Assembly (NCBI RefSeq): GCF_030695085.1
Contig: NZ_JAUYTS010000039.1
Location: 1 to 64,000 of the forward strand
Reading direction: 5' to 3'
Length of the DNA: 64,000 nucleotides
From: Falsiroseomonas sp.
GTDB taxonomy: Bacteria > Pseudomonadota > Alphaproteobacteria > Acetobacterales > Acetobacteraceae
A program made the translations under genes and the position numbers. This document shows positions 24,847 through 34,701 of this stretch, in pieces. Each line of letters begins with the position of its first letter. The stretch's first letter is position 1. The notes below the pieces were generated by a model. The model was not told where the DNA came from. It saw nothing but the letters and a program-made list of their open reading frames with translations, and searched no databases.

Positions 24847-27219
24847 TCAGGCGGCCCGTTGCGCCGCCTGGATAACCTGCCATACGCGCTCAGGCGTCGC
24901 CGGCATGTCGATGTGGCGGATACCGAAGGTGGATAGCGCATCCACGAGGGCATTCATCACCGCCGGCAGCGACCCGGCACAACCCGCCTCGCCGCAGCCC
25001 TTGGCGCCGAGCGGATTCGTCTTTGCCGGAACGGGGTGGCTGATGAAGTCGATGGACGGCAGGTCCCCCGCACGCGGCAGCGCGTAGTCCAGGTAGCTGC
25101 CGGTCTGCATTTGGCCATCCTCGCCGAAGGCCACGCTTTCCAGCAGTGCCTGGCCGATGCCCTGGGCAATGCCGCCATGCGCCTGGCCGGCAACCAGCAT
25201 CGGATTCACGATGACGCCGAAATCATTCACCGACAGGTAGCGATCGATGCTGACGATCCCGGTCTCGGGGTCGATCTCGACCTCTGCCACGTGGCAGCCA
25301 TTGGGATAGGCCTGCGGCGCCTGGTCGAAGACATGCGTCACGTCGAGCGTCGCCGGAACACCCTCCGGCACCGAAGGTGCCTGCCGAAGTCGCGCCGCCA
25401 GATCCATGATGCCGATGCCGCGGTCGGTGCCGGCGATCAGGAAACGGCCTTCGCCGGATTCTGGATGCGCCTCGAACTCGATATCCGAGACCGCGGCTTC
25501 CAGCGCCCAGGCCGCCGCCACGCGGCCCTTCTCGACCACCAGCTCCGAGGCTTCGACGATCGCCGCGCCCGAGGCCATAAGCGACTTCGACCCGCCGGTG
25601 CCGCCGCCCGCCATCAGCTCATCCGAATCGCCCTGGAGCAGGCGGATCTGATGGAAGGGAACACCGATGGACTGGTGCAGCACCTGCGCGAAGGCGCTCC
25701 AATGCCCCTGGCCGTAATCCAGCGTGCCGGTGATGATGGTGACGGTGCCATCCTTCTCGAAGCGGATGCCGCCCTGTTCCTTGGTCGGCGGCGCCGTGCA
25801 TTCGAGGAAATTGCCGATGCCAAGGCCCCGCAGCAGACCCTTCGCCGCGCTCGCTGCCTTGCGGGACGCGAAGCCGGGCAGGTCGGCGGCCTCGAGTGTC
25901 CGGTCCAGAAGGGCGGTGAAATCGCCGCCATCATAGGTGCTGCCGCTGGCGGCGGCGTAGGGCATCTCATCCGGGCGGATATGGTTGCGGCGGCGCAGCT
26001 CGATGGCGCTTAGCCCCATCTCCTTCGCGGCGGCCTCGATCAGGCGCTCCATGAAGTAATTGCCTTCTGGCCGGCCGGCGCCGCGATAGGCCGAGACGGG
26101 GCTGGTATTGGTCAGCAGGCTGCGCGTGACCACCTCGATCAGCGGCGTGCGGTAGTTGGACTGCACGTTCTTCCAGAAATTCGCGGTGCCCATCAGCGGC
26201 GAGACGGTGGACAGGTAGGCGCCCATATTGGCGAAGGAGGTCAGCCGCACGGCCAGGAAGCGGCCTTCGGCATCCAGCGCCAGCTCGGCCTCCACCTCAT
26301 GGTCGCGGCCGTGCTGGTCGGAGAGGAAGCTGCTGGTCCGCTCATCCGTCCACTTTACCGGCCGGCCGAGTTCCTTCGCGGCATGCAGCAGGCAGATGTA
26401 TTCGGGATAGGCATTGGCCTTCATGCCGAAGCTGCCGCCGACATGGCCGGTCAGCACGCGTACCTGCTGCACAGGCACCTTCAGCACGTCATTCGCCATC
26501 TGCGCCCGCAGCCCAAAAACGCCCTGGCAACCGACGCGCAGCACGTAGCGCCCATCCTCGAACGACCCGATCGCGCTGCGCGGCTCCATGGCGCAGACCA
26601 CGATGCGGTTGTTGCGGATGGCCAGGCGGGTGACATGCGCCGCGCCCGCGAAGGCCTCGGCCACCTTGGCGGCATCGCCCTGCTGGAAATCCAGCACCAG
26701 ATTGCCGGGGATATCGTCATAAAGCAGCGGCGCGTCGGCCTCCGCGGCGATGGAGGCCTGGGTGACGGCCGGCAGCATGTCGATGTCGAGTTCCACCATG
26801 TCGGCGGCGTCCTTGGCCTCCGCCCGGGTCTCGGCGACGACGAAAGCCACCGGGTCGCCGACGAAGCGCACCTTGTCGGTGGCCAGGGCGTGACGATGGG
26901 TGGTGCGGATCGCGGATCCGTCGCGGTTCTTCAACGGCATGCCGCATTTCATCGGCCCGTAGCCTGCTGCCACGAGGTCCGCCCCGGTCCAGACGCCCAG
27001 AACCCCCGGCATGGCGCGCGCGGCCTCCGTCCCGATGCCGCGGATCACGCCATGGGCGTAGGGGCTTCGCACCATCGCGCACCAGATCTGGCCCGGCAGG
27101 GCGATATCATCGGTGTACTGGCCGCGCCCGGTGAGCAGGATCGGGTCCTCGGCGCGGGGCACGGACTGCCCGATCCCGAACTTCAGCCGCGTCGCGTCCA
27201 GCATGTTGGTATCGGGCAT
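24847..27219 (-). CDS. Xanthine dehydrogenase/CO dehydrogenase-type molybdopterin large subunit
   Basis: A 790-residue molybdenum hydroxylase large subunit, full length: FGIGQSVPRAEDPILLTGRGQYTDDI at the start, a GHVGGSFGMKANAYPEY segment, the Mo-site loop SAYRGAGRPEGNYFMERLI, and LGAKGCGEAGCAGSLPAVMNAL near the end with the catalytic Glu. The AYRGAGR loop, rather than AYRCSFR, marks form II, so it is unlikely to be a true CO dehydrogenase. The usual FAD (CoxM) and 2Fe-2S (CoxS) subunits are absent on both sides. GAGGA precedes the start. The substrate is unknown. Confidence 0.9.
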   Translation of the reverse strand: MPDTNMLDATRLKFGIGQSVPRAEDPILLTGRGQYTDDIALPGQIWCAMVRSPYAHGVIRGIGTEAARAMPGVLGVWTGADLVAAGYGPMKCGMPLKNRDGSAIRTTHRHALATDKVRFVGDPVAFVVAETRAEAKDAADMVELDIDMLPAVTQASIAAEADAPLLYDDIPGNLVLDFQQGDAAKVAEAFAGAAHVTRLAIRNNRIVVCAMEPRSAIGSFEDGRYVLRVGCQGVFGLRAQMANDVLKVPVQQVRVLTGHVGGSFGMKANAYPEYICLLHAAKELGRPVKWTDERTSSFLSDQHGRDHEVEAELALDAEGRFLAVRLTSFANMGAYLSTVSPLMGTANFWKNVQSNYRTPLIEVVTRSLLTNTSPVSAYRGAGRPEGNYFMERLIEAAAKEMGLSAIELRRRNHIRPDEMPYAAASGSTYDGGDFTALLDRTLEAADLPGFASRKAASAAKGLLRGLGIGNFLECTAPPTKEQGGIRFEKDGTVTIITGTLDYGQGHWSAFAQVLHQSIGVPFHQIRLLQGDSDELMAGGGTGGSKSLMASGAAIVEASELVVEKGRVAAAWALEAAVSDIEFEAHPESGEGRFLIAGTDRGIGIMDLAARLRQAPSVPEGVPATLDVTHVFDQAPQAYPNGCHVAEVEIDPETGIVSIDRYLSVNDFGVIVNPMLVAGQAHGGIAQGIGQALLESVAFGEDGQMQTGSYLDYALPRAGDLPSIDFISHPVPAKTNPLGAKGCGEAGCAGSLPAVMNALVDALSTFGIRHIDMPATPERVWQVIQAAQRAA

Positions 27220-27291
27220 CGGGTCCTCACGGCAGGTTCGCTGGGGAAGTGGGGGGAGGTCCCACCCTTGGAAGGGGCGGTAGGCTCCGGA

Positions 27292-28320
27292 TCAGCCTTG
27301 CGGCGGTGCGGCCGCGGCGATGAATCTTCCGTCCATCTGCCGCAGCCAGGCTGCATAATCGGCATAGGCGGCCTCCGGCGCAAATCTGGGCGCCCAGCCG
27401 AGCCGGCGGGCGCGGTCGATCGCCATCAATCCGCGAGGCCGGGTTTCGTTGAAGGGAATGTTTGGCGCCTCCCCCTCGGCCGCGTGGCGCCAGGCGAAGC
27501 CGGGCATCTCCGCGGCCAGAATGTCGCAGCAGGCCGCCGCATGCGGTGACCAATCCTGCGCCGAGGCCAGGTTGAAGACGCGGCCGGGCGGGTCCGTGCA
27601 GTCCAGCAGCGCGAGCAGCCCCGCCACGAGATCCTTCACATAGACCCAGTCATAGCGCGGCAAGGGCAACGGCGGCAGGATGGCGGCCCCGCCCCGAAGG
27701 GCAGCCTGAAAGATTGCCAGATGCGGGCTCAGCGTGTCGCGCAGCCCGGTATCACGCTCCCATGGCCCATAGGTCGCGCCAATCCGTGCCGCCACCGCAT
27801 CCAGCCCCCACAGCCCGGCCAGCCGCAGCCCGGCCCGTTCCACGGCGTATTTCGTCACGCCATACAGGCTGATCGGCATGCAGGGCGTGGTCACCTCGTC
27901 CAGCCAATCGCGGTCATAGGCCGAGTCGCCATAGACGGCGGCGGAGGCCGGCAGCACCACGCGCCGCACCGTGCCGGCATCCCGCGCCGCCGCCAGGGTG
28001 GAGATGACGCCGTGCAGATTCACATCCAGCACCAGGCCGGGCGAAGCCGCTTCCCGCACCGGGCCGGCGGTGATGGCGGCGAAGGGAAAGACGCGATCGA
28101 TGCGGTGGTTGGCAAAGACCGCAGCCAGGGCCGAGGCATCGCGCACATCGCCCGTCACCACCTCCAGCCGTCCCGGCAGGCCGGCGAAGACCGCCCCCGC
28201 CGGGGCGGGCAGCGTCGCTTCCTGACCGAAGACGATCACATGCTCGCCACGCCCCAGCAGCGCTTCCACGAGGTTCAGGCCGACGAAGCCGGCCCCTCCG
28301 GTGACAAGAACGGCGGACAT
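27292..28320 (-). CDS. NAD-dependent epimerase/dehydratase (extended SDR)
   Basis: A 342-residue extended short-chain dehydrogenase. It has a Rossmann motif VTGGAGFVGLNL at residues 6-17, the acidic DVRDASAL, an ASAAVYGDSAYD segment with the catalytic Ser region, and YGVTK with the catalytic Tyr and Lys. Similar enzymes act on nucleotide sugars or on tetronate-type sugar acids; the substrate cannot be assigned. AAGGAG lies eight bases upstream of the start. It is followed on the same strand after 72 bases by the molybdenum hydroxylase subunit. Confidence 0.88.
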   Translation of the reverse strand: MSAVLVTGGAGFVGLNLVEALLGRGEHVIVFGQEATLPAPAGAVFAGLPGRLEVVTGDVRDASALAAVFANHRIDRVFPFAAITAGPVREAASPGLVLDVNLHGVISTLAAARDAGTVRRVVLPASAAVYGDSAYDRDWLDEVTTPCMPISLYGVTKYAVERAGLRLAGLWGLDAVAARIGATYGPWERDTGLRDTLSPHLAIFQAALRGGAAILPPLPLPRYDWVYVKDLVAGLLALLDCTDPPGRVFNLASAQDWSPHAAACCDILAAEMPGFAWRHAAEGEAPNIPFNETRPRGLMAIDRARRLGWAPRFAPEAAYADYAAWLRQMDGRFIAAAAPPQG

Positions 28321-28382
28321 GGGGCGACTCCTTTGCGGCCAGCCCCTGGATATCCCGGGCGTCCCGCCGCAGAAAGCCGCCC

Positions 28383-29627
28383 ATGATCGAAGCCAGCCGC
28401 GCCACTCCTGCCCCCGCCACCCTCACCGGGCAGGCCATCGTCATCGGCGCCGGGCCAGCCGGGCTGATGGCGGCCGAGCGGCTCGCAAGCTCCGGGCTCG
28501 CGGTGACGGTGCATGACCACATGCCCTCGGTCGGCCGGAAATTCCTGATGGCCGGGCGTGGTGGCCTGAATCTGACGCATGTGGAGGAGTTGGAGCGTTT
28601 CCTCAACCGATACCGCCCCGCCGCCCCGCCCCTGCTGCAAGCCATCCGTGCGTTTCCGCCCGCTGCGCTGATCGCCTGGTGCGAGGACCTGGGCATCAAA
28701 ACCTTCCGCGGCAGCAGCGGCCGCATCTTTCCCGAGGGCCTCAAGGCCTCGCCACTGCTGCGCGCCTGGCTGGCGCGCCTCGCGGCGCTGGGCGTGCGCC
28801 TGGTGCTGCGCAGCCGGTGGGAAGGGTGGGCACCGGACGGCACCCTCCGCTTCGCGCCAGCTTCGGCCGGAACACCCGGCGCCGCCCGGCCGGTTGCGAC
28901 GGTGCTGGCCATGGGCGGCGCCTCCTGGCCACGGCTCGGCTCCGATGGCGCCTGGCCGGCGCATCTGCCGGGCCTCGCGGTGGCGCCCTGGGCGCCGTCG
29001 AATATGGGCTTCACGGTGGATTGGTCCGCGCATTTCCGCGACCGCCATCAGGGCGCGCCGTTGAAGCGCATCGCCATCGAGTTCGGCGGCGCCATTGTGC
29101 GGGGCGAGGCGCTGGTGACGGCAAAAGGTCTCGAAGGCGGCGCGCCTTACGCCCTTTCGGCTGCACTGCGGGAGGCGATCGCCCAAAGCGGATATGCGGA
29201 CATCACGCTCGACCTGCGCCCCGACCTGACGGAGAGCGAGGTCACGAATCGCCTGGCGGCGCGCCCGCGTGCCGAATCGCTGTCGAACGGGCTGCGGAAG
29301 GCCCTGGCGATGCCGCCCGCGGCCATCGGACTGGTGCAGGAGGCCCTGAGGGCAGGTGCCGCAGCGCCGGCGCAACTTGTGAAGCACCTGCCGCTACGCC
29401 TGACCGGAACCGCCGGGCTCGACCGGGCCATTTCCTCGGCCGGCGGCCTCGCCTGGTCGGAGCTGGATGCGCGCTTCATGCTGAAGGCGCACCCCGGAGT
29501 CTTCGCCTGCGGCGAAATGCTGGATTGGGAGGCACCGACCGGCGGCTACCTGCTGCAGGGCTGCTTCAGCACCGGCCTCGCCGCCGCGGAGGGGGCCTGC
29601 GAATGGCTGGCGGAGCAGGGCGCCTGA
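28383..29627 (+). CDS. HI0933/BaiN-like FAD-dependent oxidoreductase (TIGR03862 type)
   Basis: A 414-residue flavoprotein. It has an N-terminal dinucleotide-binding motif VIGAGPAGLMAAERLA, then SVGRKFLMAGRGGLNLTH, the hallmark of the HI0933 family, and a C-terminal EMLDWEAPTGGYLLQGCFSTGLAAAEGA that closes the FAD site. No reaction is established for this branch; distant relatives reduce bile-acid enones. The next gene, a LysR regulator, starts 40 bases downstream on the same strand. Confidence 0.88.
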   Translation: MIEASRATPAPATLTGQAIVIGAGPAGLMAAERLASSGLAVTVHDHMPSVGRKFLMAGRGGLNLTHVEELERFLNRYRPAAPPLLQAIRAFPPAALIAWCEDLGIKTFRGSSGRIFPEGLKASPLLRAWLARLAALGVRLVLRSRWEGWAPDGTLRFAPASAGTPGAARPVATVLAMGGASWPRLGSDGAWPAHLPGLAVAPWAPSNMGFTVDWSAHFRDRHQGAPLKRIAIEFGGAIVRGEALVTAKGLEGGAPYALSAALREAIAQSGYADITLDLRPDLTESEVTNRLAARPRAESLSNGLRKALAMPPAAIGLVQEALRAGAAAPAQLVKHLPLRLTGTAGLDRAISSAGGLAWSELDARFMLKAHPGVFACGEMLDWEAPTGGYLLQGCFSTGLAAAEGACEWLAEQGA

Positions 29628-29667
29628 CCAATTGGCGCCAGCCCGGCCACACAGTGGAAGCCCCGCC

Positions 29668-30561
29668 ATGAATGCCCGCGACATCGAAGTTTTCTGCGAG
29701 ATCATGCGCAGCCATTCGCTGAGCCTCGCAGCCAAGGCGCTGGGCGTCTCGCAGCCCGCATTGTCCCAGGCGCTGCGGCATTGCGAAGACCGCATCGGCT
29801 TCGCCCTGTTCCGCCGCCATGCCGGACGGCTGACACCCACGGCGGAGGCCACGGCGCTGTGGCCGGAGGCCGAGCGGCTGTTCCATGAACTGCACAGCTT
29901 CCGCAGCCTGACACGCGACCTCGGCGGCCGGCAGGGCGGCCTGCTGCGGCTCGGCACCACCTCCTCGCTCGGCGTGTCGCTGGTCCCGAAGGCCGTGGCG
30001 CAGCTTCGGCGGGAATGGCCGCTGGCGCGCATCTCGGTGAATCTCATGCCGGTGCGGGAGTTGGGTGAGGCGCTGCTGGCGCGCCGGCTCGATGTCGGCC
30101 TGGCGCTGACCTCCGTCGAGGTGCCGGGGCTGGACCATGCGCCGATCGGCCGCGTGCCCTGCATCGTGCTGCTGCCAGCGGATCACCCCCTGGCCGCACA
30201 ACCCGCGCTGGGTCCGGCGCAACTCGCCGGGGTGCCCGAGATCGGCTTCGGCGGCTGGCAGGATTTCGGCCGCAGCCTGGATCTTGCCTTCGGCACGGAA
30301 GGTGTCGAGCGCCGCATCGCAGTGGAGATCGGCAACACGGTGAGTGCGGTGGCCATGGTGCGGGAAGGAATCGGTTTTGCCATCGTCGATGGCTTCGCCC
30401 GCCTTGTGCTGCCGCCCGGCGTGGTGGCCCGGCCCTTCCTGCCCCGGGTGGAGCGCGAGGTGGTGCTGCTGCGCAGCCGCATGCTCGGCAATCCGGAGAT
30501 GGTGGACCGGCTGGCCGAGATCATGCGGGCGCTGTGCCGGGCGGAGGAGCCGCCCGGCTGA
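29668..30561 (+). CDS. LysR family transcriptional regulator
   Basis: A 297-residue LysR-type regulator. The N-terminal HTH is MNARDIEVFCEIMRSHSLSLAAKALGVSQPALSQALRHCEDRIG, followed by GFALFRRHAGRLTPTAEA and a two-lobed substrate-binding domain. I chose the ATG at 29668 directly before the HTH; the frame is open upstream. It converges on the truncated Bug receptor with a three-base gap. Its target may have been the neighbouring hydantoinase locus (inference only), since LysR regulators often flank Bug receptor genes. Confidence 0.9.
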   Translation: MNARDIEVFCEIMRSHSLSLAAKALGVSQPALSQALRHCEDRIGFALFRRHAGRLTPTAEATALWPEAERLFHELHSFRSLTRDLGGRQGGLLRLGTTSSLGVSLVPKAVAQLRREWPLARISVNLMPVRELGEALLARRLDVGLALTSVEVPGLDHAPIGRVPCIVLLPADHPLAAQPALGPAQLAGVPEIGFGGWQDFGRSLDLAFGTEGVERRIAVEIGNTVSAVAMVREGIGFAIVDGFARLVLPPGVVARPFLPRVEREVVLLRSRMLGNPEMVDRLAEIMRALCRAEEPPG

Positions 30562-30564
30562 CAT

Positions 30565-31425
30565 TCAGTCCAACCGTGCGCCGCTGGCGCGCACGATGGG
30601 CAGCCAGTAGCGGATTTCCTCCTGCAGGAATTCGGCGAAGCGGGCCGGCGTGTAGCCGGGCATCGGCGGCAGGCCGAGATCGGTCTCCAGCCGCCGCGCA
30701 ACCGTCGGGTCGGTCAGCGAGGTCTCGACCGCCGCCGCCAGACGCTCGACGATCAGCATCGGCGTATTGGCGGGCGCGAACAGGCCGAACCAGGAATAGG
30801 CCCGGTAGCCCGGCAGCCCGGCTTCCGCGCTGGTCGGCACGTCCGGCAACAGGGAGGAGCGTTCCTGCGTCGCCATCACCAGAGCGCGGATGCTGCCGGC
30901 ATCGTGGTGCGGCTTGATCAGGCCGGGGACATCGGCGGTGAAATGCACCACGCCCGCCAGCAGGTCGTTGAACACCGGGCCGCTGCCACGATAGGGCACA
31001 TGCAGCGCCTGCGTGCCGGTCTGCTGCAGGAACGCCACGGCAGAGATATGGCCGGACGCGCCATTGCCGGCGCTGCCATACTGGTAGCGATCCGGGTTGG
31101 CCTTCAGCAGCGCGATGAATTCCTGCAGCGTGGTGACGCCCAGGCTGGCCTGCACGGCGATGCCGATCGGCGCCATCACCGCAGGTGCCACCGGCACGAA
31201 ATCCTTCACCGGGTCATAGGGCAGCCGGCTGTAGAGACCCTGCGCCAGCACCAGGTTGGAGACCGAGGCCATGACAACCGTGTAGCCATCCGGCGTCGCC
31301 TTCGCGACATAGTCGGCCCCGGTGGTGCCGCCGGCGCCTGGCCGGTTCTCGATCAGCACCGGCTGGCCAAGCACCTCGGTCAGCTTCTGCGCCAGGATGC
31401 GCGCGCTGCCATCGGTCGCGCCGCC
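30565..31425 (-). pseudogene. Bug/TctC family solute receptor, 5' end deleted
   Basis: 286 codons of a tripartite tricarboxylate receptor (Bug) protein. The conserved body runs from GGATDGSARILAQKLTEVLG through NRPGAGGTTGADYVAKATPDGYT and YGSAGNGASGHISA to the C-terminus. The signal peptide and first strand, about 38 residues by comparison with the intact Bug gene at 59180-60121, are missing. Similarity stops at about 31425, where hydantoinase A similarity begins on the other strand. The frame stays open further right only as antisense of that gene. With no start region or export signal, it is probably non-functional. An assembly error could give the same picture. Confidence 0.82.
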
Positions 31426-31435
31426 GGCGTCGTGG
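31423..31435. other. Junction of two truncated divergent genes (deletion scar)
   Basis: Within about a dozen bases (GCCGGCGTCGTGG) recognisable Bug coding on the minus strand ends and recognisable hydantoinase A coding on the plus strand starts. Both genes lose their 5' parts here. The sequence GCCGCCGG fits either gene (GGATD in one, AAGVV in the other), so a short shared GC-rich stretch could have mediated a deletion of the original divergent promoter region plus both 5' ends. Confidence 0.75.
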
Positions 31436-32649
31436 CGCGCGCGGCCGGGGAAAGGCTGGTGCTGACGCTGGATATCGGGGGCACCAGCGCGGATGTGGCG
31501 CTGCTGGTGGATGGCGCGCCCTCCTTCGGCAGTGGCCAGGCAATCGGTGAGTTTCCATTGGCCATACCGACGGTCGCGGTGATCTCCTCCGGCCAGGGCG
31601 GCGGTTCCATCGCGCGGGTCGATGCGCAGGGCGTGCTGCAGGTCGGTCCGGAAAGCGCCGGATCGACCCCCGGCCCGGCCTGCTTCGGACGCGGCGGCGA
31701 GCATTTCACCGTGACGGATGCGGCGCTGGTCTGCGGCATTCTCGGCCAGGGCCCGCTCGGCTTCGGCGCCATTGCACCGGATCGCGCGCTGGCCGAGGCC
31801 GCAGCCCGGCCGATCGCGGAACGCCTCGGGCTCGATGTGCCGGCGGTGGCGGAGGGTGTACTGCGGGTGGCCATCAGCGGCATGCTGGTGGAGATCGACA
31901 AGCTGCTGGCGCGTGCCGGCGCGCATGCCAGCGAGCTCACCCTGATGCCTTTCGGCGGTGCGGGGCCCATGCTCGGCGCACTTTTGGCGGAGGCTGCGGG
32001 CATCCGCCGCGTGCTGGTGCCGGCCGTGCCAGGCACGCTGTGTGCGCTTGGCGCATTGGCGGCCGACCTGCGCCGCGACACCATGCGCAGCCTGTTGCTG
32101 CCCCTGGCCGAACCGGCTCTGCCGCTGCTGCACGAGACCGTCGACGCACTGGCCAAGGAGGCCAAGGCGACACTGGACGAGATGGGCGGCGATGGTGCTT
32201 CCGACATCAGCCTTGGCGCGGACCTGCGCTACCAGGGCCAGTCCTTCGAGGTGCCGGTACCGCTGCCCGCCAATTGGCGGGGGGATGGCACCGCCGCCGA
32301 TCTCGCCGCACTGTTCCACGCCGCGCACAAGGACGCCTTCGGCCATTGCGATCCGGAGGCACCGGTGGAAGTGGTCGGGCTGGGCGCCGCCGCGCTACGG
32401 CGCGCGCCGCCCTTGCCGGTCCGTGACGACCCTGTGGTCGAGGCCGCGGCCGTGCCTGACACCACGATCTCGCTGCGTCTCGCCGGCGCCTGGCACGATG
32501 CCGGCCTGTACCGGCGGGAGGCGCTGGGCGCCGGCGCGCGGCTCACCGGCCCGGCCGTGGTCACTCAGTCTGATTGCACCGTGCTGGTGCCCGCCGGATG
32601 GCGGGTGCGCACCGATGCGCAGGGCAACCTCGTGATGGAGACGATCTGA
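31426..32649 (+). pseudogene. Hydantoinase/oxoprolinase family A subunit, 5' third deleted
   Basis: 407 codons that correspond to roughly the last 60% of HyuA (family usually near 690 residues). They begin at GVVARAAGERLVLTLDIGGTSADVAL-type sequence, the second half of the ASKHA-like ATPase fold, and include TPGPACFGRGG, LMPFGGAGPMLGALLAE and VPGTLCALGALAADLR. The N-terminal domain with the first GIDIGGTFTD motif is absent. No ribosome site or credible start is seen; a GTG at 31432 would be the first option. It shares one base with hyuB (TGATG), so the pair was a normal A-B operon before the loss. Confidence 0.82.
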
Positions 32650-34592
32650 TGCGCACCGACCCCATCACCCTGCAGGTGCTGCGCAACCATTGCCGCGCCG
32701 CCGCCGAAAGCATGGCAACCACGCTGTACCGTACCGCGCATTCCACCTTCGTCAAGGAAACGGAGGATTTCACCGTCCAGTTCCTCGACGCCCACGGCAA
32801 GACCTGCGCCGTGCCGCTGGATCTCGGTGCCACCTGGTATCCCGGCGTGGATTATGAGGCCGCAATCGGCCTGGTGCCTGGTGGCTACGCACCGGGCGAT
32901 ATCGCGATGACCAATGACCCCTATTCGGGCTACCTCGCCACCCATTCACCAGACACCAACATGTGGAAGCCGGTGTTCCACAAAGGCCGCATCATCGCCT
33001 TCGCCGGCGGCCATATCCACAACGTCGATGTCGGCGGCGCCGTGCCGGCCAGCCTGTCGCGCACACTGACGGAGGTGCATCAGGAAGGTATCCGCGTGCC
33101 GCCCTCTAAGCTGTATCAGGAAGGCGTGCTGGACGAGAAGCTGCTGCGCGTCATCCTCGCAAATGTGCGCGTGCCGGACCAGAACTGGGGCGACCTGAAG
33201 GCGCTGATTGCCGCGGTGAATACCGGGGAGCGCCGCATACTGGACCTGGTGCGCCGCTTCGGCGTGGAGACCCTGGTCGATGGCATGGCGGACCTGCTCG
33301 ACTACGGCGAGGCGCAGGCACGCGCCGTGCTGACGGGTCTGCTTGATGGAGACTACGCCTTCGCCGATTACTGCGACGAGGATGGGCCGGATGGCGACCC
33401 GCTGCGGCTGAAGCTGACGCTGCGCATCATGGGCGATTCCGCCGTGCTGGATTTCACCGGCACCGATCCGCAAACCTTGTCGTCGATGAACGTGCCGACC
33501 GGGGGCCATGCACGACATTCGCTGGTAATGGTCGGCGTGTACTATGTGCTCTCCGCGTTGAGCCCAAAGATCATGCTGAATTTCGGCACGACGCGGCCCT
33601 TCACCTGCATTCTGCCAGAGGGCAGCGTGGTGAACCCGCAGCATCCCGCAGCCGTCGGCATGCGCAGCCTGACCTGCGCACGGCTGCGCAGCCTGGTCTT
33701 CGGCGCCTTCGTGCAGGCGGTGCCCGAAAGGCTGCCAGCGGCGCCGGCCGGGTCTTCCTCGATCATCAACATCTCCGGCGAGAACCGGCGCACGGGGCGG
33801 CGCTCCATCGTGGCGGTGGCGCCGATCGTCGGCGGCGGCGGCGGCATGCCGCATCGCGACGGCACGGATGGCTCCGGCGCCGATGCGGCCTATCTGAAGA
33901 ACAGCCCGATCGAGATCACCGAATCCGAGGCGCCAGTGCGCGTGCTGCGCTACGGGCTGATGCCGGATAGCGGCGGCGCCGGAGCGCATCGCGGCGGCCT
34001 GGCGACCGTGCTGGAATTCACGACGGATGCGCCCGATGCGGTGGTGACCGCGCGCAACCGCGACCGGTCCGTATTCCAGCCATGGGGCACGCTCGGCGGC
34101 CGCCCCGGCGCCGCCAGCACCTTCGCGCTGAACCCCGGCACGCCGGAGGAGCGCAACCTGGGCAATACGGATCTGTTCAACCTGCCGCCTGGCGCTGTTG
34201 TGCGTATCGTCTCTCCAGGTGGTGGCGGACGCGGTGACCCGCGCACCCGCGCGGCCGAGGCCGTACTCGTCGATGTGCGATCCGGGCGACTGACGGTGGC
34301 GGCAGCGGCGCGCGACTACGGCGTGGTCATCCGCGATGCGCAAGTGGATGCGCAGGCCACAGCCGGCCTTCGCGCGACGCAGCCAGCCAGGGGCAACCAG
34401 CGCTTCGACTTCGGGCCTGCACGGCTGGCGCATGAGCGGGTCTGGACGGAACAGGCCTATCTCGCCCTGCATGAAAGCCTGGCGAAGCTGCCGGTAAGTT
34501 GGCGGGCGCGGGCGAAGAAATCTGTCTTTGCCGCGCTGCGCGCCAGCCCGGATACACCGCCCGCGGCGGTCATCGCCCGCCTGCTGGGCTGA
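32649..34592 (+). CDS. Hydantoinase/oxoprolinase family B subunit
   Basis: A 647-residue HyuB-type protein, apparently intact: MRTDPITLQVLRNHCRAAAESM, FVKETEDFTVQFLDAHGKT, then MTNDPYSGYLATHSPDTNMWKPVF and GHIHNVDVGG with probable metal or active-site residues, and VSPGGGGRGDPRTR near the end. A and B subunits act together to hydrolyse hydantoin-like or oxoproline-like rings with ATP. The upstream A gene is truncated, so this subunit may have no partner. The start is fixed by the TGATG overlap. Confidence 0.9.
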   Translation: MRTDPITLQVLRNHCRAAAESMATTLYRTAHSTFVKETEDFTVQFLDAHGKTCAVPLDLGATWYPGVDYEAAIGLVPGGYAPGDIAMTNDPYSGYLATHSPDTNMWKPVFHKGRIIAFAGGHIHNVDVGGAVPASLSRTLTEVHQEGIRVPPSKLYQEGVLDEKLLRVILANVRVPDQNWGDLKALIAAVNTGERRILDLVRRFGVETLVDGMADLLDYGEAQARAVLTGLLDGDYAFADYCDEDGPDGDPLRLKLTLRIMGDSAVLDFTGTDPQTLSSMNVPTGGHARHSLVMVGVYYVLSALSPKIMLNFGTTRPFTCILPEGSVVNPQHPAAVGMRSLTCARLRSLVFGAFVQAVPERLPAAPAGSSSIINISGENRRTGRRSIVAVAPIVGGGGGMPHRDGTDGSGADAAYLKNSPIEITESEAPVRVLRYGLMPDSGGAGAHRGGLATVLEFTTDAPDAVVTARNRDRSVFQPWGTLGGRPGAASTFALNPGTPEERNLGNTDLFNLPPGAVVRIVSPGGGGRGDPRTRAAEAVLVDVRSGRLTVAAAARDYGVVIRDAQVDAQATAGLRATQPARGNQRFDFGPARLAHERVWTEQAYLALHESLAKLPVSWRARAKKSVFAALRASPDTPPAAVIARLLG

Positions 34593-34701
34593 AGCGGACC
34601 GGCTTCGCCCGCACCCACCCGGTCAAAAGTCGTTGCAAATATTTGGGTAATCAAAATGACGTAAAGGTGTGCCAGGCCCACGATACCGGAGACTGGATCT
34701 C

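Noticed and set aside
30904..31425. Plus-strand frame leading into hydantoinase A as its natural N-terminus
   Set aside because: This part is antisense of the Bug gene and lacks the first ATPase motif expected in HyuA.
31426..32346. Extension of the minus-strand Bug frame to the right as one 593-codon protein
   Set aside because: Beyond about 31425 the translation is the antisense of hydantoinase A and has no Bug similarity.
32946..34472. 508-codon open frame on the minus strand
   Set aside because: Antisense of hydantoinase B with typical His/Arg/Gln-rich shadow composition.
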